A stretch of DNA of 64,000 nt, taken from the NCBI RefSeq assembly GCF_003586285.1, contig NZ_QUBR01000002.1:1512557-1576556 (forward strand), given 5' to 3'. Numbering within the stretch: position 1 is the stretch's first letter; each line of letters opens with the position of its first letter. The translations under genes and the position numbers were made by a program. Origin of the DNA: Aeromicrobium endophyticum (GTDB lineage: Bacteria > Actinomycetota > Actinomycetes > Propionibacteriales > Nocardioidaceae). Shown piece after piece: positions 46,064 to 54,765 of the stretch. Below the pieces are notes generated by a model. It saw only the letters and a program-made list of their open reading frames with translations. It was not told the origin of the DNA and did no database searches.

Positions 46064-47803
46064 ATGGACAGGTCCCCGATCCGCGATCGGGTCCCCGACC
46101 CTGCGGCCTCACGTTTCGGCGACAGCGTCTTCCGCTCGCAGGTCTTCCTCACCGGTGCCGTGGGGTTCGTCGTCTGCGTGACCGTCGCCCTGTCCGACCG
46201 CCCGCTGGATGACAGCCCCGCGTTCTTCATCGGCATGACCGCGATGCTGTGGGTCACGATCGCCGCAGCCACCATCCCCTGGCTGCGCATCGCGCAGCGC
46301 TGGCAGATGGTCGTCCCGCTGCTCGACATCGCCGCCCTCGGCATGCTGCGTATCGCCGCGCCGGAGAGCGGCTTCGGCATCCTGATGGTGTTCCCGGTCA
46401 TCTGGCTGGCCACGTCGTTCAAGCGATCCGGCGCGATCGCGGGAGCGGGCCTGGCCTCGGTCATGCTGCTGACGCAGACCACGCTGGCGCAGCTGGACTT
46501 CGTCACGTTCGTGGCCCCGACGACCAACCCCACCGCGGCCATCAGCCTGTCGGTGAGCCTGGTCTTCGTGGCAGGCGTCGTCTACACGACGTCGCGGCGC
46601 GTCGAGTCCCAGCGGGTGCTCCTGCGACGCCAGACGCAGATGCTCGAGGCGGCGCTGGCGCGAGCGCGCATCCAGGGGTCGACGCTCCGCGAGGCCTTCG
46701 ACGCCGTCGAGTTCGCCGTCATCAGCCTCGACCGCGACGGCCGGACCTTGGACTCGAACCGTGCCACGCGCGCGCTCCTCGGCGACCTCGGCCTGCCGCC
46801 CACCACGCCGTGGCACCGGTTCCCGCTCTACCGGGCCGACAAGGTGACGCCGGTCCCGCCCGCGGAGTTCCCTCACGTGAGGGCCCTGGCCGGCGAGATC
46901 GTCGACAGCGCCACGTACTGGATCGGCCACCGCACCGGCACCCGCTTCACGATCGACGTGTCCGCCCGCCTCCTGCACGACCAGCAGGGCGCGGTCGACC
47001 GCGTCGTCGTGGTGCTGCGCGACGTCTCGGCCGAGGTCCGCGCCATCACGGCGCGCGACGACCTGGTGACGTCGATGTCGCACGAGCTGCGCACCCCGCT
47101 CAGCTCGGTGCTCGGCTACGTCGACCTGGCCCTGGAGTCCGAGGGCCTGCCCGACGAGACCCGCGACATGCTGCGCATCGCGCTGAGCAACACCGAGCGG
47201 CTGAACACCCTCGTCACCGATCTGCTCGCCGCCCGGTCGTCGAGCCCGTCCACCGCCATCACCCTGTCACTGGCGGCGTGCGACGTCTCACGACTCATGT
47301 CCGAGTCGGTCGACGCCGTCCGCCCGATGGCCACCGAGCGGCTCATCTCGATCCAGCTCGACATCGTCGAAGGCGTCGAGGCCGTCGTCGATGCCTTCCG
47401 TCTGCGCCAGGTCGTCGACAACCTGCTGTCCAACGCGATCAAGTACAACCACAGCGGCGGACGCGTCAAGGTCGCCGTCGAGGTCGTGCCCGGTGCCGAC
47501 GAGAAGATCGCGATCCGGGTGGCCGACACGGGCCGCGGCATGACGCTGGACGAGCAGAAGGGCCTGTTCCAGCGGTTCTACCGCGCCGAGTCGGTGCGCG
47601 GCTCGACCGTCCACGGCACGGGCCTGGGGCTTAGCATCTCCCGGGAGATCGTGGTGCTGCACGGCGGCACCATCGAGGTCGACAGCGAGGCCGGTCGCGG
47701 CACCGAGGTCGTCGTCACGATCCCGACCCGCACGGACCGCGGCCCCACCACGACCGCCCCCACGCCGACGCTCTCGGCACACGACCACCCCGAAACGAGG
47801 TGA
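46064..47803 (+). CDS. Membrane sensor histidine kinase
   Basis: 579 aa. Five or six membrane helices lie within 28-175, a coiled linker 178-208, a PAS-like domain 210-325, the HisKA dimerisation helix with H340 in SMSHELRTPLSSVLGY, and the ATPase with NLLSNAIKYN, ADTGRGM and GTGLGLSIS. ATG 46064 follows GTGTCGTCC (an in-frame GTG at 46055 is possible); the ribosome site is weak. No regulator is adjacent, but an OmpR-type response regulator is encoded 3.5 kb away. A degenerate GGDEF gene follows almost without a gap. Confidence 0.93.
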   Translation: MDRSPIRDRVPDPAASRFGDSVFRSQVFLTGAVGFVVCVTVALSDRPLDDSPAFFIGMTAMLWVTIAAATIPWLRIAQRWQMVVPLLDIAALGMLRIAAPESGFGILMVFPVIWLATSFKRSGAIAGAGLASVMLLTQTTLAQLDFVTFVAPTTNPTAAISLSVSLVFVAGVVYTTSRRVESQRVLLRRQTQMLEAALARARIQGSTLREAFDAVEFAVISLDRDGRTLDSNRATRALLGDLGLPPTTPWHRFPLYRADKVTPVPPAEFPHVRALAGEIVDSATYWIGHRTGTRFTIDVSARLLHDQQGAVDRVVVVLRDVSAEVRAITARDDLVTSMSHELRTPLSSVLGYVDLALESEGLPDETRDMLRIALSNTERLNTLVTDLLAARSSSPSTAITLSLAACDVSRLMSESVDAVRPMATERLISIQLDIVEGVEAVVDAFRLRQVVDNLLSNAIKYNHSGGRVKVAVEVVPGADEKIAIRVADTGRGMTLDEQKGLFQRFYRAESVRGSTVHGTGLGLSISREIVVLHGGTIEVDSEAGRGTEVVVTIPTRTDRGPTTTAPTPTLSAHDHPETR

Positions 47804-47808
47804 CCTCC

Positions 47809-48921
47809 ATGCAGCTGGACCCCGAGACCCTGCTGATCGTGCGCGTCCTGCCGATGGCGATCGTGTCGGCCATCTTCGCGACGACGGCCGCGATGCGCCA
47901 CAACGACGAGGCCAACCGTGCCTGGACCGCCGCGTTCGCAGCGGCCCTGTGCGTGTCGGGGCTCGACGCGATCTATGCCGCCGACGGCGCCGCTCCGGCC
48001 GTGGTGGTCGCGGCAGGCGACGCCTCGACGGTGTTCGCGGTGGGCGCGATGTGGTCCGGAGCCCGCCTGCTCCACAGCCGCGCGCGATCGAATCTCTGGA
48101 TGGCCGTCGTCGCGGGCGTCCTGGTCGCCGTGCCGACGCTGGTGCAGCCGACCGGCCCCGACCTGGGTCTCAGCACGGCACTCCGGGCCGGAGCGGCGGG
48201 CGCCTTCGCCTGGCTGACGGCCACCGAGCTGCTCCGCGGCCCCATGCGGCTCAACCTCAACGCGCGCATCCTGCAGCTCGCCTACTTCGCCTTCGGCGGC
48301 TGGTACATCGTGCTGTCGGCCCTGAGCCTCAGCGGCGTCGTGCGTCCCTCCGTGTTCGCCACGGCCCTGCCGTTCACCGCGCTGTTCCTCGTCTCGGGCA
48401 TCTGCCTGTCGGCCCTGCGGGTCGAGCAGGCGGGCAACTGGTGGTCGATGAGTGCCGAGGCCCGTCGCCGCAGCAAGCTGCGCGTCCTCAACGCCGACGC
48501 GTTCCGTGAGGACGCGGCCGACCGCATCCAGCGGGCGACCCTCGCCGGCGGTCACGTCGCGCTCGTGCTGGCCGAGATCGACGACCTCGACGAGCTCAAC
48601 TCCGCCTTCGGCCGCGAGGCCGGCGACAACGCGCTCGTGCACTTCTCGGGCATCCTGCGCTCACGGGTCCCGGCCGACGCCCTTCTCGGGCACCTCGGCG
48701 CCGGGCGCTTCGTCGTCCTCGTCGTGGCCTCGAGCGTCGACACGCCGCGCACGGTGGTCGACGCGATCCGCACGGGGCTCACCGAGTCGACCGTCGGCGA
48801 GGGCATGGAGCTTCGCACCAACGCCAGCTTCGGCACCAGCCACACGGTCCACTCGCCTGCCTCGTTCGACTCGCTGCTGGGTCGCGCGGACGCCGAGCTG
48901 GCCCGCGTGCGCAAGAACTGA
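47809..48921 (+). CDS. Membrane protein with degenerate GGDEF domain
   Basis: 370 aa. About seven helices (residues 5-205) are followed by a GGDEF fold (225-370) that keeps LVLAEIDDLDELNSAFGREAGDNAL but has G-A-G-R-F (297-301) where GGDEF should be. Catalysis is therefore unlikely and a regulatory or nucleotide-sensing role is inferred. ATG 47809 has GAGGTGA 5 bases upstream, better than GTG 47800, which would overlap the kinase stop. Linked to the sensor kinase, so both probably act in one signal path. Confidence 0.82.
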   Translation: MQLDPETLLIVRVLPMAIVSAIFATTAAMRHNDEANRAWTAAFAAALCVSGLDAIYAADGAAPAVVVAAGDASTVFAVGAMWSGARLLHSRARSNLWMAVVAGVLVAVPTLVQPTGPDLGLSTALRAGAAGAFAWLTATELLRGPMRLNLNARILQLAYFAFGGWYIVLSALSLSGVVRPSVFATALPFTALFLVSGICLSALRVEQAGNWWSMSAEARRRSKLRVLNADAFREDAADRIQRATLAGGHVALVLAEIDDLDELNSAFGREAGDNALVHFSGILRSRVPADALLGHLGAGRFVVLVVASSVDTPRTVVDAIRTGLTESTVGEGMELRTNASFGTSHTVHSPASFDSLLGRADAELARVRKN

Positions 48922-48962
48922 GCCGATCTTGAGCCGTCGCTGAGCCGATCCTGATGTCGGTG
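48919..48962. promoter_or_regulatory. Phased 11-bp direct repeats, probable OmpR/PhoB-type operator
   Basis: TGAGCCGATCT (48919-48929), TGAGCCGTCGC (48930-48940) and TGAGCCGATCC (48941-48951) follow one another exactly, with a fourth weaker copy TGATGTCGGTG (48952-48962). Eleven-base direct repeats are the layout bound head-to-tail by OmpR/PhoB-type regulators. The array lies just upstream of the glycosyltransferase gene (49019), and the first copy includes the stop of the preceding gene. The regulator encoded at 51277-52290 is the obvious candidate. Confidence 0.65.
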
Positions 48963-49018
48963 CACCAGGCTGGAGCCATGACGCGGCACGGGCCTCGTCG
49001 CCTCACGAGGAGCTCGGC

Positions 49019-50473
49019 ATGGATGACGACCGCATCGGTCTTGCGCACGGGGTCGCGCCACACCTCGACCCGGTGATGGACGAGTACACCGACCACTTCA
49101 TGGCCGGCATCGAGGCGCTCCCCACGTACCGGTCGACCGTCGGCTGCGTCATCCCGGCCTACAACGAGGAGGACGCCATCGCAGGCGTCCTCGACTCGCT
49201 GCTGGCGCAGACCCGCCTGCCCGACGCGATCCACGTCATCGTCAACAACACGACCGATGCGACCGTCGAGGTCGCGAGCCACTACGCCGGCCTGCACGTG
49301 CGCGGCCACGGTGCCGAGGAGCAGATGACCGAGGTCTTCGTCCACGACATCGGCGAGAACCCCGACAAGAAGGTCGGCGCCCTCAACTACGGGTACACCC
49401 TCGTGGAGGGCATGGACTACCTGCTCGGCGTCGACGGCGACACGACGGCGGACCCCCATGCGATCGAGTACCTCGTCCGGGAGATCCAGGACGACGAGCG
49501 CATCGGCGGCATCTCGGCGATCTACAGCATCGACGACAGCGGCCTCGACACCATGATGAGCAAGTTCCTCATCGCCGGGCAGCGCGCCCAGTTCGCGGCG
49601 TTCAACATGCAGAACCTGCTGCGCGGACGCAACATGGCCGTGCTCGGCGGGCAGTACTCGATCTTCTCGACGACGGCCCTGCGAGCCGTCGTCAAGCAGA
49701 CGCACCAGCGCTACCCGTGGGTCCGCGACAGCGAGATCGAGGACTCGCTGCTGTCGCTGGAGATCAAGAGCGCCGGCTACCTGACCAAGATCAGTGCGCA
49801 CGCGCGCGCCAACGTGGGCGGCATGACGACGCTGCAGTCGCTCGACGCGCAGCAGGTCAAGTGGAACACCGGCGCGATCGACCTGATGTGGCCCGGCCAG
49901 CGCGGCGACACCAAGGGCCAGCCGCTGCACCCCAACCTGCGCCTGCGCTGGTTCGAGAACATCTCGATGGCGACCAACGGGTTCACCCGTCTGATCTTCC
50001 TGTTCCTGCTCGTCTCCTCGCTGCTGCTGCACGCCTTCGTGTTCGTGTGGCTGTGGATCGTGCCCACCGTGATGGCCACCTTGCTGAACCTCCGCACGGC
50101 CCACGCGATGCACAACGCCAACCGGCGCGACTACTTGTTCGCGCTGCTGTTCTTCCCGGCCGAGCTCTACATGTGGGTACGGCTGGGCCACTTCGCCCGA
50201 TCATGGACCAAGTTCGCCAGCAGCTCCCAGACCGACAACTGGGCCCTCCAGGCCAAGGCCGAGAGCGGCGGCGCCGGACTGGCCCACTTCCTGCCCATCG
50301 GCGTCGTGGCCGTCGTGCTGTCGGGCGCGGTCGCGATCTGGGCCCAGCTGCCCACCGGCATGCAGTCCGACGTGCTGCTCGGCGGGTGGACCGTGCTCGG
50401 CATCGTCACCGTGCTGCAGACCGCCTGGATGGCGATCAAGCTGCTCAAGCGCCACAAGGGCTTCACCGCATGA
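49019..50473 (+). CDS. Processive family 2 glycosyltransferase (cellulose/hyaluronan-synthase-like)
   Basis: 484 aa. The GT-A domain starts CVIPAYNEEDAIAG (43-56); DGD at 139-141 is the DxD motif, GGQYSIF at 210-216, ED at 241-242 is the catalytic-base region, and Q278-QVK-W282 is a Q-x-x-K-W variant of the QxxRW processivity motif. Membrane helices follow at about 315-360, 370-395 and 425-470. It should polymerise and export a polysaccharide. AGGAG precedes ATG 49019. The direct repeats upstream suggest control by a response regulator. Confidence 0.9.
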   Translation: MDDDRIGLAHGVAPHLDPVMDEYTDHFMAGIEALPTYRSTVGCVIPAYNEEDAIAGVLDSLLAQTRLPDAIHVIVNNTTDATVEVASHYAGLHVRGHGAEEQMTEVFVHDIGENPDKKVGALNYGYTLVEGMDYLLGVDGDTTADPHAIEYLVREIQDDERIGGISAIYSIDDSGLDTMMSKFLIAGQRAQFAAFNMQNLLRGRNMAVLGGQYSIFSTTALRAVVKQTHQRYPWVRDSEIEDSLLSLEIKSAGYLTKISAHARANVGGMTTLQSLDAQQVKWNTGAIDLMWPGQRGDTKGQPLHPNLRLRWFENISMATNGFTRLIFLFLLVSSLLLHAFVFVWLWIVPTVMATLLNLRTAHAMHNANRRDYLFALLFFPAELYMWVRLGHFARSWTKFASSSQTDNWALQAKAESGGAGLAHFLPIGVVAVVLSGAVAIWAQLPTGMQSDVLLGGWTVLGIVTVLQTAWMAIKLLKRHKGFTA

Positions 50474-50532
50474 CCGTGCCTCGCGTCCCCCTCAGCATCC
50501 TTCCCAGCGCCAGAACCTCCAGGAGCATCCCC

Positions 50533-51249
50533 GTGACATCACCCCTTCGTCGACGCGTGTCGGCCTCGCTCGTCGGCGTCGCCGCCTTGGTCGCGCTGAG
50601 CGGCTGCAACCTCGGCTCGTTCTCGACGTCGGAGAAGGCGCCGCCTGCGGCGGCCTCGCCCAGCCCGTCGCCCACGCCGACGTTCGACTCGCAGTTCACC
50701 CACGACGGGACCTTCCAGTCGCACGTCGAGATCGACGGTGTCGACTTCGTCTACACGCTCTACCCGACCAAGTCGACGCCGCGCACCAACGAGTGGTTCC
50801 CGAAGGGCAACAAGTACTTCTCGTTCACGTTCCAGGCCTACGACCTCGACCGCGACCTGCGCGACCCGTTCAAGACCAAGCGGAGGGTGTTCCTCGACCG
50901 CATCGAGGTCGAGTCGGCGACGACCACGACGTCAGGCACCGTCGAGCGTCCTTACACGCTCAACGCGAAGGCCCAGACCATCACCTTCGACCCCGAGCCG
51001 CTCGCCGGCAAGTACGGCATGCTCGTGACCTCGCCGAAGGGCGCGTTCGAGCTGCGCAACCAGCCGATCGGCGACCTCGCCGCCGACACCAAGGGCGTCA
51101 CGCTGACGTTCCGTGCGTCGGTGCGCATCCAGCGCTCGGCCGGGTCGTCGTCGTACGAGCGCGAGACGATCCGCCAGGAGGTGCCGATCGCGATCTTCGC
51201 CTCGGACAAGCCGACCCAGGCCGCCCAGATCCCCGTCGACGCCAACTGA
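50533..51249 (+). CDS. Lipoprotein of unknown function in the polysaccharide locus
   Basis: 238 aa. Signal peptide RRRVSASLVGVAALVALSGC with lipobox LSGC, then a Ser/Pro linker and a beta-rich domain with repeated Phe/Tyr strands (DFVYTLYPTKSTPRTNEW, KYFSFTFQAYDLDRDLRDP). GTG 50533 with AGGAG 7 bases upstream is the best start; ATG 50470 overlaps the glycosyltransferase stop and would add 21 residues before the signal. No known family recognised. A role in export or anchoring of the neighbouring glycosyltransferase product is a guess. Confidence 0.75.
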   Translation: MTSPLRRRVSASLVGVAALVALSGCNLGSFSTSEKAPPAAASPSPSPTPTFDSQFTHDGTFQSHVEIDGVDFVYTLYPTKSTPRTNEWFPKGNKYFSFTFQAYDLDRDLRDPFKTKRRVFLDRIEVESATTTTSGTVERPYTLNAKAQTITFDPEPLAGKYGMLVTSPKGAFELRNQPIGDLAADTKGVTLTFRASVRIQRSAGSSSYERETIRQEVPIAIFASDKPTQAAQIPVDAN

Positions 51250-51276
51250 GGCCGGCTCCGGCCGCGGCCGCCTGGA

Positions 51277-52290
51277 TCAGGCGGGTTCGCGGTCGGACGC
51301 CAGCCGGTAGCCGACGCCCCGCACGGTCTCGATGAACCGCGGGGTGGCCGTGGAGTCGCCGATCTTGCGACGCAGGTTGGCCATGTGCACCTCGACGGCG
51401 CGCTTGTCGGCGTCGTTGACGTAGTAGGTCGTCACGTAGCTCTCGCCGCGCAGCGCCAGCACCAGGTCGGCCTTGCTGCGGACGCGACGCCCCGAGTCCA
51501 GCAGCGTGGCCAGCAGGTCGAACTCGCTGCGCGTGAGCTCGACGCCGCGACCGTCGACCTGCGTCAGACGGGTCTGGGTGTTGAGCTGCAGGCCACGGTG
51601 CTGGAGCCATCCGTCGGCCGCGGGAGCCGCCGCCTCGACGGGGGCCGGCTCCTGGACGGGCTGGCGCAAGGGTCGCTCGTAGACGGGCGCCGGTTCGGCC
51701 GCAGGGGCGACGGGAGCCACTGGGGCCGCGGGGTGCGCGGCGGGCGCAGGGGGTGCAGCGGGCGCAGGCGGTGCGGCGGGAGCGGGCATCTCGACGCTCG
51801 GCTGCGGCACGACCGGCGGCGGCACCGACACGTCGGGCCGCGCCGCGGGTGCGGCCTGCTCGTCCAGCCCGGACGGGCCTGCGAGACCGGACGGGCCGGC
51901 CCCGGCACGCTCGCGGGGGCGACGCAGCATCGTCTCGATGCGGGCTCGCAGCTCGCGCGGACGGAAGGGCTTGATGAGGTAGTCGTCCGCGCCGGAGTCG
52001 AGCCCCTGCACGATGTCGATCTCGTCGGCCAGCGCCGTCAGCATCACGATGTAGGTGGTGCTGAACTCGCGGATGCGCTTGGCCGCCGCGAAGCCGTCCA
52101 TGCCAGGCATCGAGACGTCGAGCGTCGTCAGCACCGGATCGTGGGTGCGCACCGCCTCGATGCCGTCGGCACCATTGGTCGTCAGGATCGTCTGGAACCC
52201 GCTCTGCGTGAGCACCGTCTTGAGGAGGTTGCGCACGTCGGCGTCGTCCTCGATGATCACGGCCAGCTTCTGGTCGGTTCCCTCGGTCAT
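51277..52290 (-). CDS. OmpR/PhoB-type response regulator with a long Pro/Ala linker
   Basis: 337 aa. The receiver domain (8-122) has D15/D16, phospho-acceptor D58 (LDVSMPGMDG) and K in LIKPF. A linker of about 110 residues rich in Pro and Ala (VPQPSVEMPAPAAPPAPAA and similar) joins it to the winged-helix DNA-binding domain (ELTRSEFDLLATLL, VHMANLRRKIG, GVGYRL). Usual OmpR proteins have linkers under 20 residues. It is an orphan beside the glycosyltransferase genes; its kinase may be the one at 46064. Confidence 0.92.
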   Translation of the reverse strand: MTEGTDQKLAVIIEDDADVRNLLKTVLTQSGFQTILTTNGADGIEAVRTHDPVLTTLDVSMPGMDGFAAAKRIREFSTTYIVMLTALADEIDIVQGLDSGADDYLIKPFRPRELRARIETMLRRPRERAGAGPSGLAGPSGLDEQAAPAARPDVSVPPPVVPQPSVEMPAPAAPPAPAAPPAPAAHPAAPVAPVAPAAEPAPVYERPLRQPVQEPAPVEAAAPAADGWLQHRGLQLNTQTRLTQVDGRGVELTRSEFDLLATLLDSGRRVRSKADLVLALRGESYVTTYYVNDADKRAVEVHMANLRRKIGDSTATPRFIETVRGVGYRLASDREPA

Positions 52291-52358
52291 GACAATGATC
52301 CTAAAGGCGGACGCAGTCGTTCGGAGGGTCTACGCACAAGCGGGGCGAGATCCACGTC

Positions 52359-53324
52359 TCACCATCCCGCCGCTCGCGCGAGGGCCACGGCACGCTCGGG
52401 CCAGAAGGTCCCGGCCGGCGGACCGCCACCGCAGGTGCCGTCGCTCTCGCCGGGCGGCTTGATCCACAGGTAGGCGTCGAGACCGCCGTCGTCGACCGCT
52501 GCCGGCTCACGACCCAGCGCGCGGCCGTCGGGATTGCACCACTCGCCGTTGGAGCCGGCACCGTTGCGACTCGTGTCGGTGACGTAGTGCGCTCCTCCGA
52601 GTGCCGAGCTGACGGCGGCGGCGTAGGCGCTCTCGTCGGCCTGCGACTCGTAGCCGGCGACGTTGGTGGAGAATCCGCGCGCCTTCTCGACGCCGGCCTG
52701 CTTCAACATGCGCGCCATGTCCTGGGGCGGGGTCCAGCTGGCATGGCCGGCGTCGAGGTAGACCGTCGCCCCCGACGACGCGAGGCGCTCGACGGCCGCC
52801 CTCAGCAGCGGGGTGCGCACCTCGACCTGACCGCACTCGGCGGCCGTCGCGAGCGCATCGGGCTCGACGACCACCGCGGCGTCCGAGCCGGTCGCGTCGG
52901 CGATGCGTCCGACCCACTGCTCGTACTGCTGCGCCGGCAGGCCTCCGCTCGACTCGCCACCGCTGCAGTCGCGGTCGGTGATGCCGTAGACCACGAAGAC
53001 CGCGGTGCGTCCCTGCGCGTCGGCCTGGGCCACGACCTTCGCCACGACACCGCCCACCTGGCTGGTCGAGTACGCCTCGGGCGTCAACCACGTGGCCTGC
53101 GGCACCGCGGCCAGGCGCTCGAGGATGCGCTGGTCGTCGCCGGTGGCCGAGCTCGCCGCTGCCGATCCGGCGGTGTCGGACACCGCCAGGGGCGGCCGGT
53201 CGACGAACGGATTGTCGTCGGCCTCGGCGCCGATCAGGCGCGCGCCCGCGAACGCCCCGACGAACAACAGGAGCGGGATGACCACGAGCGCAGCCTTGCG
53301 CTGGCCTCGGCGTGCAGCGGACAT
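52359..53324 (-). CDS. Glycoside hydrolase family 6 (endoglucanase-like), membrane-anchored or secreted
   Basis: 321 aa. An N-terminal hydrophobic helix (12-31) acts as signal or anchor. GH6 marks occur in order: VYGITDRDCSGGESSGG with D117 and D119, VVVEPDAL, TVYLDAGHASW, GFSTNVAGYE, YVTDTSRNGAG, WCNPDGRALG and DAYLWIKPPGESDG. No carbohydrate-binding module is present. GH6 enzymes cleave beta-1,4-glucan; Streptomyces CslZ, beside the cellulose-synthase-like CslA, is a GH6 enzyme. Its place behind the glycosyltransferase locus suggests trimming of a surface glucan rather than plant-biomass use. Confidence 0.93.
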   Translation of the reverse strand: MSAARRGQRKAALVVIPLLLFVGAFAGARLIGAEADDNPFVDRPPLAVSDTAGSAAASSATGDDQRILERLAAVPQATWLTPEAYSTSQVGGVVAKVVAQADAQGRTAVFVVYGITDRDCSGGESSGGLPAQQYEQWVGRIADATGSDAAVVVEPDALATAAECGQVEVRTPLLRAAVERLASSGATVYLDAGHASWTPPQDMARMLKQAGVEKARGFSTNVAGYESQADESAYAAAVSSALGGAHYVTDTSRNGAGSNGEWCNPDGRALGREPAAVDDGGLDAYLWIKPPGESDGTCGGGPPAGTFWPERAVALARAAGW

Positions 53325-53486
53325 GCTGGTCGACAGCCTCCTTCAACCTCGTGACGCCGGGCTCTGGACGGCTCGTCGATCTGGTCTCGATGATACCGGC
53401 CTCCGCCCGTCGAGCCTGCGACAACGGCTGCGCGTGACGCAGGCCACGGATCGCTCAAGGACGACTCGCTGAACCCTCGCGCGGGC

Positions 53487-53492
53487 TAAAAT
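53487..53492 (+). promoter_or_regulatory. Candidate -10 element TAAAAT
   Basis: An AT-rich TAAAAT lies 46 bases before the start of the secreted protein gene in otherwise GC-rich DNA. A -35 box is not clear. A CGTGCCG/CGGCACG hairpin follows around 53499-53520 and would lie in the leader. Confidence 0.35.
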
Positions 53493-53537
53493 GACGTCGT
53501 GCCGGGACTCCCGCGGCACGGTGCCGGATGGAGACTC

Positions 53538-54752
53538 ATGCCCATGCTCGCCCGACGACGCACTTGCGCCGCCGCCGTGACAGCGCTGCTCGTGGCGGCC
53601 GCGACCCTCGTCGGCGTCTCGTCGCCGGCCCAGGCCGCGGGCCCGCAGATCTACGGCCGGGTCACCGACGCGGCCGGTGGCGCCACGATCAAGTCCGTCC
53701 GGGTGTCGCTGTTCAGCGCCGACTGGACCTTCCTGCGCCGCGTCAAGGTCGGGTCGAGCGGCGTCTACCAGCTGCCGGCGCCCGCACCGGGCACCTACCA
53801 CCTGCAGTTCGTCGACGGGCGTCCCGCGTACAAGACGAATGCGTACGCCGCCCGTCTCGACGTCCCCATCCGCGTCGGCTCGTCGTCGGTGCAGAAGAAC
53901 GTGCGGCTCAAGCGCGGAGGGGCGATCGGCGGCGTCGTCAAGGTCAAGGGGGCTCGCGCGGCGAAGGCGCGCATCCGCGCGGTCAGCAACGGCGGCCAGG
54001 TCATCGAGGTCACGGCCGACAAGCGCGGCCAGTACGCCCTGGGCGGTCTGGCCAAGGACGACTACCGCGTCTACGCCTACGACTCCCGCAAGCGCCGGGT
54101 CGGCAAGAGCAAGCTCGTCCGCAACGTCAAGCTGCGCACGTTCCGCAAGACCTCGTTCAACCTGACCACCCGGCCGGGGTCGATCCGCGGCTTCCTCACC
54201 GTCGGCGGCGCCCGGGCCCGCGGCACGGTGTTCGTCACCGCGGTCAACAAGAAGACCGGCGAGTACTGGGTGCAGAAGGTGTCCCACGGCAACCTGTCGC
54301 TGCGCGGGCTCACCCCCGGCCCGTACCGGCTCGACGTGCCCGACACCGGCGGCTGGTTCGGCGGGTCGTTCTCGATCGGCCGGGTGCGCGCGGGCGGCAT
54401 GCGCGACACGACCATCAACCTCGCCACGCGCGGCGGCACCTTCTCGGGCACCGTCGTCGACTCGTCGTCGCAGCCCGCGTACGGCATCCCCAACATCAGC
54501 GTGCGGCTCGAGGACGCGCAGGGTCGGACGCTCGACGAGCGTCCGGCCAACCAGGACGGCACGTTCACCATCGGCGGCACCGCGCGGCAGCAGCCGGGGG
54601 TCACCGTGCTGGTGCTGGCCTACGCCCCCATCAAGGAGCGCAGCTACGCGCCGTACCGCACCAAGACCCTCAACCTGGTCAACAACACCGCGCAGGACCT
54701 CGGCGTGATCTCGATGCAGCGCACCGACGTGCCGGCGCCGACCAGCAGCTGA
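53538..54752 (+). CDS. Secreted protein with repeated carboxypeptidase-regulatory-like (Ig-fold) domains
   Basis: 404 aa. A signal peptide (ARRRTCAAAVTALLVAAATL, cleavage after AQA) is followed by four related beta-sandwich units beginning GPQIYGRVTDAAGG, GAIGGVVKVKGARA, GSIRGFLTVGGARA and GTFSGTVVDSSSQPA. Most units include a G-x-Y/F-x-L/I core strand and a Y-R-(V/L) strand. These resemble carboxypeptidase D regulatory-like domains found in surface proteins. No catalytic domain is present; adhesion or scaffold function is inferred. ATG 53538 follows GGATGGAGA; ATG 53544 is possible. Confidence 0.8.
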   Translation: MPMLARRRTCAAAVTALLVAAATLVGVSSPAQAAGPQIYGRVTDAAGGATIKSVRVSLFSADWTFLRRVKVGSSGVYQLPAPAPGTYHLQFVDGRPAYKTNAYAARLDVPIRVGSSSVQKNVRLKRGGAIGGVVKVKGARAAKARIRAVSNGGQVIEVTADKRGQYALGGLAKDDYRVYAYDSRKRRVGKSKLVRNVKLRTFRKTSFNLTTRPGSIRGFLTVGGARARGTVFVTAVNKKTGEYWVQKVSHGNLSLRGLTPGPYRLDVPDTGGWFGGSFSIGRVRAGGMRDTTINLATRGGTFSGTVVDSSSQPAYGIPNISVRLEDAQGRTLDERPANQDGTFTIGGTARQQPGVTVLVLAYAPIKERSYAPYRTKTLNLVNNTAQDLGVISMQRTDVPAPTSS

Positions 54753-54765
54753 GGAGCGTCCCCGC

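Noticed and set aside
49019..50473. Naming the glycosyltransferase a cellulose synthase (BcsA)
   Set aside because: It lacks a PilZ domain and the number of membrane helices of BcsA, and has QxxKW rather than QxxRW; polymer identity is unknown.
46064..52290. Asserting that the kinase at 46064 and the regulator at 51277 are cognate
   Set aside because: They are not adjacent and are on opposite strands; only proximity supports the pairing, so I keep it as a possibility.
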